Part shown: positions 8,863-16,472 of the stretch, piece by piece
Position numbering within the stretch: position 1 is the stretch's first letter
Layout: each line of letters begins with the position of its first letter
Assembly: GCA_009783055.1 (NCBI GenBank)
Contig: WRHW01000004.1
Coordinates: forward strand, 1 to 64,000
Reading direction: 5' to 3'
DNA: 64,000 nucleotides
From: Holophagaceae bacterium
GTDB taxonomy: Bacteria > Acidobacteriota > Holophagae > Holophagales > Holophagaceae
The notes under the pieces: generated by a model
Told to the model about the DNA's origin: nothing
What the model saw: only the letters and a program-made list of their open reading frames with translations
Database searches by the model: none
Program-made: the position numbers and the translations under genes

Positions 8863-9719
8863 CAATCCTGGAAAGCTTGCTGTACAAATGCAATTGCGTG
8901 GTCAACTTCATCATCAATTCTAAAGGTCAGGTACTCTACATCTGGAATATTTCCAGAAATTCCGGTAATCATCCCATTGAAGCTGGTTTCACCGCTTAAG
9001 TTTAAAACCAATTTATCATCCGATGGACCATAGGGAAGCCTCGTGCGAACCAATAAATCGCAGTAGTGAATTATGTTAGGAAGAAAAGCACCATGCTTTG
9101 GATCATGGTGGTCGCGAATTGCTTCGGTAATGCTTTCATGAAATTTCCACAGCACAGCCACCTGGGCACCGACTTCTACATGAGTTGTATTGAGATATTT
9201 TTTTTCTGCTTCCAATTCATCCTCGCCCTCTCTAATTGCCTCGAGTACCGGGCGATACTCCTCCGGGAAGCACCTGTCCAGGGCGATCTTTCCAATATCA
9301 TGCAATAGCCCCGCTAAAAAAGCTGTTTCTGCCAGTGCAAAGCTCTTAAGGTACCCACAAACTGCCTTTGCAGTTAGACCAACCGCGGTGGAGTGTTGCC
9401 AAAGATGCACAACATTTAGCGATTCACTTGCCTTGTAATTTCGTATTACTGCAACGCCTCTACTCAGGTTGATTATCGCATCCATCCCAAGGCGTTGAAT
9501 AGCCATCCGCAAGTCGGAAGCATAGTTGTCGGCGGCTAGTAGAGTAGAATTTGCAAGCCTTAAAATACATGAAGAAAGAGCAGGGTCTTTAACTAGAATC
9601 CGATAGACATCGTCTAAAGTGCTACGTTCATCCAAAGCAATCTCGCCCAATGCAAACACCGAGGTTGGAAGGCTCGGAAGCCTATTTATACGCTGTTGGA
9701 TGAGATCAGAAGTAATCAT
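8862..9719 (-). CDS. HDOD-domain signalling protein (first in cheB-proximal position)
   Basis: This 285-residue protein is essentially one HDOD domain, a divergent relative of HD phosphohydrolases found in regulatory proteins. It begins with the typical entry RINRLPSLPTSVFALGEIA, has the ILRLANST helix, and retains the HD pair in GLLHDIGK and the later RDHHDP motif. Retention of these histidines leaves metal binding possible, but HDOD proteins are generally thought to act by protein-protein contact. The stop codon overlaps the cheB start by one base and the start lies within a few bases of the preceding HDOD stop, so translation is probably coupled. The ATG at 9719 is preferred over the TTG one codon upstream. 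Confidence 0.9.
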   Translation of the reverse strand: MITSDLIQQRINRLPSLPTSVFALGEIALDERSTLDDVYRILVKDPALSSCILRLANSTLLAADNYASDLRMAIQRLGMDAIINLSRGVAVIRNYKASESLNVVHLWQHSTAVGLTAKAVCGYLKSFALAETAFLAGLLHDIGKIALDRCFPEEYRPVLEAIREGEDELEAEKKYLNTTHVEVGAQVAVLWKFHESITEAIRDHHDPKHGAFLPNIIHYCDLLVRTRLPYGPSDDKLVLNLSGETSFNGMITGISGNIPDVEYLTFRIDDEVDHAIAFVQQAFQD

Positions 9720-9722
9720 CAA

Positions 9723-10574
9723 TTAAAAACCTGTAATGAGAATATTATCCTGCTCTATACATTCAAAAATGACATCTGTTTGGGAAGCCAAGGCATCCTC
9801 GGATATGCCGGCACATTTCAGTGCTTCTGCTTTTGCTTCATCAAATTTTCTCGGTGTTTTTATACCTTTTCCCATCTCCAGAGCAAATAAGTTCCCCAAT
9901 GCAACAAATCCTGCAAGCGTAACACAGTCTGCATCTGCACTACTAGGATTGTGGTGGTAACGGACGCATTGGGTGATTTCTTTCGGTAGATTCCAATGCA
10001 GTAATAGTGCCTCTCCTACCATTGCATGGTCAAAGCCAAACACTTCAGACTCAAGTTGAAGAGCATTTGTCGTTTCTCCATTGTAAAAGGATTTAATTAC
10101 TTTTTCATATTCCGCAGGGAATTTTAAGTCTAAGACTGATTTTCCGAGATCGTGTAGTAGGCCACCCAAAAACACTTCATCGCGATCGTGAAAACGGAAT
10201 ATTTTTGCAAGGGCACTTCCGGCTAGCGCGGAAACAAGTGAGTGCTCCCATGCTATCATTTTGTAAAATCCCATAGAACTCTTCATGTACAGGTCTTTAG
10301 AGATGGAAGCTATCACTGTATTTTTTACGGAATTAAGACCTAGTGTTAAGATTGCCTGAGGTAGAGTCCGAATTGCTCGCATTGAACCAAACATAGCAGA
10401 ATTAGCAATTTTTAGGATTTGTGCCGCGAGTGCTTGGTCAGAAGCTATTACCTGTTGAAGTTCGTTAAGAGAACAGTCTGGATCAGAAGTTAGCTTAAGA
10501 ACCTGAGTTGCAATATGAGGAATAGGGGGAAGTTTCCCCAAATCCTCAACCAGTTTGTTCACGTTAGTCGACAT
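9723..10574 (-). CDS. HDOD-domain signalling protein (second, cheR-proximal)
   Basis: This HDOD protein of about 283 residues is paralogous to its downstream neighbour. It has the LGKLPPIPHIATQVLKL entry, the LKIANSAMFG helix, GGLLHDLGK and RYHHNP. The start is taken as ATG 10574, because a ggag nine bases upstream would serve it. The frame remains open to an ATG five codons earlier (10589), which has no visible ribosome-binding site. Sandwiched between cheR and cheB with short spacing, it is probably co-expressed with them. HDOD proteins next to chemotaxis-type modules have been linked to motility and c-di-GMP control in other bacteria; the role here is inferred. Confidence 0.9.
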   Translation of the reverse strand: MSTNVNKLVEDLGKLPPIPHIATQVLKLTSDPDCSLNELQQVIASDQALAAQILKIANSAMFGSMRAIRTLPQAILTLGLNSVKNTVIASISKDLYMKSSMGFYKMIAWEHSLVSALAGSALAKIFRFHDRDEVFLGGLLHDLGKSVLDLKFPAEYEKVIKSFYNGETTNALQLESEVFGFDHAMVGEALLLHWNLPKEITQCVRYHHNPSSADADCVTLAGFVALGNLFALEMGKGIKTPRKFDEAKAEALKCAGISEDALASQTDVIFECIEQDNILITGF

Positions 10575-10600
10575 AACAGAAAACTCCATTTAGCATTTGG

Positions 10601-11458
10601 TCATCCGTTCTTTCTGTAGCCGGTAGCCAAGCTAAAGTGCACTAGCTCGAACCCAGAGGCATAGGCACTTATTGACTCACTGTGTCCTACCATCAAGTAA
10701 GTTTTGGGGTGTAGCTGTTCATAAAATCCATTGATAACTTTTGCCTTCACAGCGTCGTCAAAATAGATCAGCACGTTACGGCAAAATATCACATCAAACA
10801 CACCTAAGGATCGGTAATTCTGGTAATCCACTAAATTAAAATTTTTATAGGTGACAAGTTTTTTTAGCTCTGGCTTGACTTCAAAAATGTCTGTGCCCTT
10901 TTGATCAAAATGAAGTTTTAGCCTAGCCGGTGTCAGGTTTCTAAGGGTATAGCTTCCATACTGACCAATGGCGGCCAAATTTAATACTCGCTCGCTAATA
11001 TCAGTCGCAACAATTTCAACAGACAAACCACGTAGCACAGAATCTTTTGCCTCAATGCAAACCATGGCCAAAGTATATGGTTCTTCCCCTGACGAACATG
11101 CCGCAGACCACAATCTGAATTTATTAGCACCCCTTTTTCGAGCAATGGCCACGACCTCTGGAAGAACCAATTTTTGAAATGCTTCAATCTGTGGCGGGTT
11201 CCTCCAAAAGCTGGTTTCGTTTGTCGTCACCTCGTTGAAAAGAAACTTAAGTTCTTCTAGCCCCATACTGCCTTGCAGTAACTTCAAATATTCGCTATAA
11301 GATGCGAGGGAAAGTTCGGAAATTCTTCTGTTTACGCGAGTTTCCAAAAAATATTTTTTTGTCTCTCGGAAGTAAATACCAGACCTGTTATATACAAAAT
11401 CTCTTAAGGCCACAAAGTCCTGAGCACTCATCTGCACATTGGAACCAAACCCAATCAT
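10601..11458 (-). CDS. cheR: Chemotaxis protein methyltransferase CheR
   Basis: CheR methylates receptor glutamates using S-adenosylmethionine. The 285-residue protein has the N-terminal all-helical domain (FVYNRSGIYF, ETRVNRRI), the ETSFWRNP motif, the SAM-binding loop WSAACSSGEEPYTLAM, and the later DVIFCRNVLIYF and MVGHSES motifs of the family. The length is normal. It is the first gene of the minus-strand signalling operon and faces the kor promoter across 372 bases. The Shine-Dalgarno is weak. Confidence 0.96.
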   Translation of the reverse strand: MIGFGSNVQMSAQDFVALRDFVYNRSGIYFRETKKYFLETRVNRRISELSLASYSEYLKLLQGSMGLEELKFLFNEVTTNETSFWRNPPQIEAFQKLVLPEVVAIARKRGANKFRLWSAACSSGEEPYTLAMVCIEAKDSVLRGLSVEIVATDISERVLNLAAIGQYGSYTLRNLTPARLKLHFDQKGTDIFEVKPELKKLVTYKNFNLVDYQNYRSLGVFDVIFCRNVLIYFDDAVKAKVINGFYEQLHPKTYLMVGHSESISAYASGFELVHFSLATGYRKNG

Positions 11459-11686
11459 TATTCACCCACAAACCAAACAACATTCCCTTACCATTATTGA
11501 GGGTAGCAAATTGTAACCACCATGGCAAGTACTACAGTTGCCCCCCATAGCCAATTATCTCATCACATGCCAACAACAAACTTTGAACAAAGTCACTTGC
11601 TAGATGCGTTTCACATGCAAATAGCTGTAAACTCATTGAGGATTAAAGAAAATTTTTGATAAAATATAAATTATAAATATTAATTG

Positions 11687-11702
11687 TTCAAGCATGCTTG
11701 AA
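11687..11702. promoter_or_regulatory. Perfect 16-bp palindrome, candidate operator
   Basis: The sequence ttcaagcatgcttgaa reads identically on both strands. It lies 40 bases upstream of the -35 box of the kor promoter and 229 bases from the cheR start, inside an AT-rich block. The size and symmetry suit a dimeric helix-turn-helix regulator; its identity is unknown. Confidence 0.55.
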
Positions 11703-11741
11703 TATTACAGTCCTGTAACCTTGTGACCCGTTGCACAGAAT

Positions 11742-11770
11742 TTGAGTTTGATACTCACACACACTATACT
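11742..11770 (+). promoter_or_regulatory. Sigma-70-type promoter of kor genes
   Basis: A -35 box ttgagt (11742-11747) and a -10 box tatact (11765-11770) are separated by 17 bases. Transcription would start near 11777, leaving a leader of about 54 bases. A second tatact overlaps at 11770-11775. Confidence 0.65.
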
Positions 11771-11830
11771 ATACTGGTCAGAAGGCAGTAAGCGTTGTCT
11801 ACCAGTCTGCTATCTCATTTAGGAGTGCCC

Positions 11831-13219
11831 ATGTCACTTACGAAGGAACGCCTAAAACCCTACCTTGTAAAAGAGTACTGTAAAGGTTGTGGGCGCTGTA
11901 TAAGCGTTTGCAAAAGAGGGTGTATTGTTTTCAGCAAAGAAATAAACCACTTGACTGGGATTGCCCCGGTAGACCTTGATCTTGAGAAATGTAATTCCTG
12001 TGGCCTTTGTATCGATGCTTGCCCAGAGCCGTATGGCCTCTTGGCAATGGAGTTAGATGAAAAATTTGAATTGGCCGACCCATCAAAACTTTTTGGAAAA
12101 AAGAAAAACGATACAATTGAGCCTGTAACAATAGCTGATCAAAAACTGCCAATGCCAAAAACTGAACCGATGGTAATTAAGGGAAACTATGCGGCGGCAA
12201 TTGGTGCGATGCTGGCAGGTTGCAGACACATGTATGGATACCCAATAACACCATCCACTGAAGGTGCCGAGTTGATGGCAAAAATCCTTCCAAAGATGAA
12301 TGGGTGGTATCTCCAGGCAGTTTCCGAAGTCGCCACAATCAATCACATGTACGGAACCGCGGGTGCAGGTCTCCCGACAATGACCTTCACTTCAAGCCCA
12401 GGGTTTTCGCTCATGGTTGAAGGTATTAGCTATATGGTTGGGGCCGAACTCCCATCTGTCATTGTAAACGTCATGCGGGGCGGGCCTGGTCTTGGTAATA
12501 TTGCTCCTGAGCAATCTGACATCAAGTTTGCATGTAGGGGGCTTGGTCACGGAAATACTCATGCGATTTGCCTAGCTCCCAGTACTCCTCAGGAAGTGCT
12601 CGATCTTTCCATGGAAGCCTTTGAACTGGCGTTTAAGTATCGAAACCCTGTGATTGTTTTGCTAGATGGCTACCTAGGTCAAATGACAGGAAGGGTAAAC
12701 TTACCTGCACACTTGGTCAAACCCGGTATCCCAAAATGGGCTGTATACGGCGATAAAGGACACCGAGGCAATTTAATTAGCTCTATTGATTTAGCAGAAC
12801 CTGACCTTGAAAAACACAATGAAGTTATTTGTGCCAAATACGACTCCATGAAGTCTGAAGCAAGGTCAGACAATTTTATGACTGATGGTGCCGAAATTCT
12901 GCTAGTCGCATGTAACACTCCTGCGCGCATTTCAAAAGGTGCTGTTCAAGACCTTAGAAACGCCGGTATTAAAGCAGGATTATTTAGACCCATAACGGTT
13001 TGGCCATTCCCAGCTAAACAGTTATTGGCTTTGATGCCTCAGACAAAACATATCGTAGTTATTGAAGCAAGTGCCGGCCAACTCGAAGATGAGCTACGGC
13101 TAGAACTCAATAAGGCCGGCTTAGAAAAACTCCCAAAAATGAGTCATATCCGTCGCATGGGAGGTATGCTACCACAACAGGCTGATGTTGTTGCCCACGT
13201 TAAATCTATCGCCAAGTGA
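11831..13219 (+). CDS. korA: 2-oxoacid:ferredoxin oxidoreductase, ferredoxin-alpha fusion
   Basis: This subunit takes part in coenzyme-A-dependent oxidative decarboxylation of a 2-oxoacid (probably 2-oxoglutarate) with ferredoxin as electron acceptor. Residues 1-70 form a ferredoxin-like domain with two 4Fe-4S clusters (CKGCGRCISVCKRG and CNSCGLCIDACPEP). The alpha (pyrimidine-binding) domain follows, with GCRHMYGYPITPSTE, QAVSEVATINHMYG and GGPGLGNIAPEQSD. The start is placed at ATG 11831, because aggag lies five bases upstream. The open frame reaches a TTG at 11795, but that has no ribosome-binding site. It is followed after 11 bases by the beta-gamma subunit. A sister 2-oxoacid specificity cannot be excluded. 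Confidence 0.92.
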   Translation: MSLTKERLKPYLVKEYCKGCGRCISVCKRGCIVFSKEINHLTGIAPVDLDLEKCNSCGLCIDACPEPYGLLAMELDEKFELADPSKLFGKKKNDTIEPVTIADQKLPMPKTEPMVIKGNYAAAIGAMLAGCRHMYGYPITPSTEGAELMAKILPKMNGWYLQAVSEVATINHMYGTAGAGLPTMTFTSSPGFSLMVEGISYMVGAELPSVIVNVMRGGPGLGNIAPEQSDIKFACRGLGHGNTHAICLAPSTPQEVLDLSMEAFELAFKYRNPVIVLLDGYLGQMTGRVNLPAHLVKPGIPKWAVYGDKGHRGNLISSIDLAEPDLEKHNEVICAKYDSMKSEARSDNFMTDGAEILLVACNTPARISKGAVQDLRNAGIKAGLFRPITVWPFPAKQLLALMPQTKHIVVIEASAGQLEDELRLELNKAGLEKLPKMSHIRRMGGMLPQQADVVAHVKSIAK

Positions 13220-13230
13220 GGAGAATTTTA

Positions 13231-14667
13231 ATGTCAACATCCTTTTACAACAAGTTTGAAAGACATGCACACGGCGAAGGCCTAAAAGGTAACAGTACAC
13301 ACTACTGCGCTGGATGTGGTCATGGATTAGCCCACAAGTATCTATCCGATGCCATTTCAGAGCTTGGGATTCAGGATGACACAGTATTAGTCAGTCCTGT
13401 TGGCTGTTCGGTTTTTGCGTACTACTATTTTGATACAGGCAACACTCAAGCGGCTCACGGTCGAGCACCCGCCGTTGCCCTAGGCCACAAACTGGCCAAC
13501 CCTAATGCCACGGTAATTAGTTATCAGGGCGATGGGGACCTTGCATCAATTGGACTTGCAGAAACAATTGCGATTGCACAACTCGGCAACCCAATAACTG
13601 TCATCTTCATCAATAATGCAATATATGGAATGACCGGTGGCCAGATGGCTCCTACGACTTTGATGGGACAACCCACTTCAACAAGTCCTGACGGTAGAAA
13701 GCAAATCAATGGCCAGCCAATCAAAATTGCAGAACAAATCGCCCAGCTTGACGGGCCGGTATATGTTGAACGAGTAGCTTTGTTCAGCCCTGCCGAAAGA
13801 AGTAGGGCCAGAAAGGCCATCAAAAAGGCTGTTCAACTTCAAAAAGAAGGTCGCGGATATGCTTTTATTGAAGTACTCGCAGAATGTCCGACACACTTAA
13901 AAATCTCGCCTGACAAATCTGAGGCATGGGTCAAGGAAAACATGGTGCCTATTTTCCCGCTTGGAGTCAAAAAGGATTTGACAGTTGAGCCTTGGTGGAA
14001 CATCGAACCCCCGTTGTTCGATGGAGGCAAATTCGTGGGCATTATTGGTGCCACAACTGACAAAACAGAACGTAATTGCAAGGAGTTTCCAGCCCACCTG
14101 CACCCATCGGACATAAGCCTAAAACTTGCCGGCTCTGGGGGTGACGGAGCACAAACAGCCGCCATTTTAATCGCCACTGCCGCTATTAATGAGGGCTTTG
14201 ACGGCACACACATTCCCTCCTACGGACCGGAAAGTCGTGGAGGAACCTCGTACGCTGACGTGCATGTTGCAAAAACCGAAGTTCTCAACCCAGCCAGTCC
14301 CAGTCCAGATATCCTTATAGCTTTCAACGCCCCAAGCCTGTCAAAATTTGGCTCTACTGTTGCAAAAAATGGATTCATCGTCTTTGATAGTTCGGTTTCA
14401 AAGGAAATTGAGCCATCTGATTCTAGCATAAAGGTAATAGGTGTGCCATTTACTGAAATAGCCGCCGGACTTGGAAAAATGGTTGTCAAAAATATTGTTG
14501 GCCTAGGTGCTTTAGCGGCGGCTACAAACATTTTCCCCCGTGAAACCTTTCTGGTTGCTATAAAGCAAGCCCTAAAGGATAAAGTTGCCTTGATACCACT
14601 TAACGAAAAAGCATTCGACTTAGGGTACGATGCCGCAAAAGAAAATATGAAGGCAAAAAGATATTGA
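13231..14667 (+). CDS. korB: 2-oxoacid:ferredoxin oxidoreductase, beta-gamma fusion
   Basis: This 478-residue protein joins two subunits that are separate in many bacteria. The beta part (about 1-270) starts with THYCAGCGHG and has the thiamine diphosphate motif, from GDGDLASIGLAE to NNAIYGMTGGQ. The gamma part (about 295-470) starts near LKLAGSGGDGAQTAAIL and has SYGPESRGGTSYADV. Start ATG 13231 follows gaggag by six bases; the frame opens earlier at a GTG overlapping the korA end. With the ferredoxin-fused alpha subunit it could form a complete two-gene enzyme for the reductive or oxidative arm of central carbon metabolism. Confidence 0.92.
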   Translation: MSTSFYNKFERHAHGEGLKGNSTHYCAGCGHGLAHKYLSDAISELGIQDDTVLVSPVGCSVFAYYYFDTGNTQAAHGRAPAVALGHKLANPNATVISYQGDGDLASIGLAETIAIAQLGNPITVIFINNAIYGMTGGQMAPTTLMGQPTSTSPDGRKQINGQPIKIAEQIAQLDGPVYVERVALFSPAERSRARKAIKKAVQLQKEGRGYAFIEVLAECPTHLKISPDKSEAWVKENMVPIFPLGVKKDLTVEPWWNIEPPLFDGGKFVGIIGATTDKTERNCKEFPAHLHPSDISLKLAGSGGDGAQTAAILIATAAINEGFDGTHIPSYGPESRGGTSYADVHVAKTEVLNPASPSPDILIAFNAPSLSKFGSTVAKNGFIVFDSSVSKEIEPSDSSIKVIGVPFTEIAAGLGKMVVKNIVGLGALAAATNIFPRETFLVAIKQALKDKVALIPLNEKAFDLGYDAAKENMKAKRY

Positions 14668-14726
14668 TTTCTGCTTGATGATATTTTTATTTCGCTATTG
14701 TTTTACAGCATAATTCTGACTTTATT

Positions 14727-15776
14727 TTATAATTCGTTGGAAAAAAGAGCGACTCTATTTCTCCCTTGGTTTTTAGCAAGATAAAGAGCTTTGTCTGCCC
14801 TGTCGATTATTTCATCAATAGATTGGGTAGAAACGTCGCTTGTTCCCGCGGCACATTCAAAATTATATATTCCAAGACTTGCAGTAACGCTTATCGACCC
14901 ATTATCTATAATTATTTTATTGTTTTCAATGCTACACCTTATTCTTTCTGCCACCAATTCAGCTTCGTAAATTGCTGTCTCTGGCAGTAAAACAATAAAT
15001 TCTTCTCCACCATATCGGCCAGGAAAATCCGTTTCTCTCAACGATTTTTGTATTTGTTCTGCTACAGTCTGAAGAACTCGATCACCGACATAGTGACCGT
15101 AACTATCGTTAATTTTTTTGAAAAAGTCGATGTCTAGCATTATCACTGAGAAGGTTTTAGTATATCGCTTAGCTCGTGAAAACTCTGCCATTGCAACTTC
15201 AAAAAAGTGGTGTCTGTTTGGCAAACCAGTCAAAGAATCTGTTATTGCTAGTAAGCGATATTTCTTTTCACTCTCAATCAGTCCCTTGCGCGTACTATCA
15301 AGTTGTTCAACCATAGCATTAAAACTGGAAGCAAACACCCCCATAAAATGGACGCGCTGGGTAAAATCACCTCGTGAAACCATTTCAGTTTGCCATGTCA
15401 AATGCTTAAGGTTTGCATGAAATGTCTTTAATACGCCTGCAAAATATCCCTTTAGAATCAATTTTTGAGTTAAATCACCGTTTGCCAGTGAAAGCATGAA
15501 ACTTCGAATGTTTTTAATATCCTCAAACAGGCTGATATATTTTTTATCCAGCGAAACTAATTCTGGGAGTTGCTCTTGAATATTCTCAGCTAGCAACAAA
15601 TCATGGATGGGCTTAACAATATCTCCGATTATTGATGGACTATCGGCAATAGTAGAATATGTGCTCAAAATTTGTAGAAGACATTCGTAGACATCTCCAA
15701 CAACATCCCTGCCAACAGCTACTTTCAGCCTATCTATCTTTTCAAATAGAGATTCTTTTGTGCTAACGTCAGTCAA
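14727..15776 (-). CDS. Cytosolic diguanylate cyclase (GGDEF)
   Basis: The C-terminal 170 residues are a GGDEF domain that would make cyclic di-GMP from two GTP. The active-site signature is GGEEF, preceded at the correct spacing by the product-inhibition I-site RETD. The DSLTGLPNRHHF entry and DIDFFKKINDSYGH motif are intact. The N-terminal half has no membrane segment. It shows two HAMP-like helical stretches (LANGDLTQKL and VSRGDFTQRV), each followed by a similar helix. The start is TTG with a weak gga upstream. The V4R gene ends 17 bases before it, so the two are likely co-translated and the V4R protein may be its sensor. Confidence 0.9.
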   Translation of the reverse strand: MTDVSTKESLFEKIDRLKVAVGRDVVGDVYECLLQILSTYSTIADSPSIIGDIVKPIHDLLLAENIQEQLPELVSLDKKYISLFEDIKNIRSFMLSLANGDLTQKLILKGYFAGVLKTFHANLKHLTWQTEMVSRGDFTQRVHFMGVFASSFNAMVEQLDSTRKGLIESEKKYRLLAITDSLTGLPNRHHFFEVAMAEFSRAKRYTKTFSVIMLDIDFFKKINDSYGHYVGDRVLQTVAEQIQKSLRETDFPGRYGGEEFIVLLPETAIYEAELVAERIRCSIENNKIIIDNGSISVTASLGIYNFECAAGTSDVSTQSIDEIIDRADKALYLAKNQGRNRVALFSNEL

Positions 15777-15792
15777 TTAATTATTCCATCAG

Positions 15793-16311
15793 CTAGTTGG
15801 AAATATTTGCCTCAAACCTGCAAGTTCTATCACCAGTACACCAACAGTCGATTTCCTTTACATCGAAACCTTTTCCAGTAAAGCACTCAAGTAGACCAGC
15901 AATAAAACCTTCATCGTATGTGCAAATCTCGTAATCTAGCTCCGGAAGCCCCGAACAGTCAAGGTCTTCAGAAATTGTAAATACAAAGGAACCCTTTTCT
16001 ACATCTGACTCCTCTACACGAAGAACCCCGATGCCCATAGTAAGTAGGGCTTCTTGGAGCGCTTTGATGAGTTGTTCGTAATTGGATATGTCTCCTAACA
16101 CGTTTTGGTAAAAGCATTGTCCAGCCATCTTTCCACTCTCGTAGAAAATCTCGTCAGTTGCTTCTGTTCCAAATCTTTGCTCCAACACATCTCGGAAAGT
16201 TCCTTGCATCAAGCGATACACTTCAATCCGAGTTGTCGGCCCCAAATTCGGTCTGCCAAGGTCAATGTTCCCCAAGAGATCCCAAGAAAACTTGTATTTT
16301 CTGTCCAACAT
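15793..16311 (-). CDS. V4R-domain sensory protein
   Basis: The 172-residue protein has a C-terminal V4R (4-vinyl reductase) domain, a small-molecule or metal-binding fold found in sensors. Conserved positions include CSGLPELDYEICTYDEG, a GLLECFTGKGF segment and the closing CWCTGDRTCRFE with three cysteines. Most of the protein is this domain plus a helical N-terminal extension. The start is supported by aaggtgat before the ATG. It is the upstream partner of the diguanylate cyclase and probably transmits ligand or redox state to it. Confidence 0.85.
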   Translation of the reverse strand: MLDRKYKFSWDLLGNIDLGRPNLGPTTRIEVYRLMQGTFRDVLEQRFGTEATDEIFYESGKMAGQCFYQNVLGDISNYEQLIKALQEALLTMGIGVLRVEESDVEKGSFVFTISEDLDCSGLPELDYEICTYDEGFIAGLLECFTGKGFDVKEIDCWCTGDRTCRFEANISN

Positions 16312-16472
16312 AGATCACCTTCCAAACAATTTATCCCCATGATACCAAATTTTTTTCAAAATCTAATGTTTTTTAGACCTTTTCAACAAAAAAAAATGAT
16401 TTTGAATTTAACAAGACCTAATGGCACCCAATTATTGACCCCACACACATATTTGTGCAAAGGCTATGTAAT

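Larger units (their letters stand above)
11459..11830. other. Divergent intergenic region between cheR and kor
   Basis: The region contains an AT-rich stretch, a 16-bp perfect palindrome at 11687-11702, and a promoter for the kor genes at 11742-11770. I see no further gene. Confidence 0.75.

Noticed and set aside
13839-14213. Minus-strand frame inside korB
   Set aside because: It is a shadow of a strongly conserved gene with clear motifs in the plus frame.
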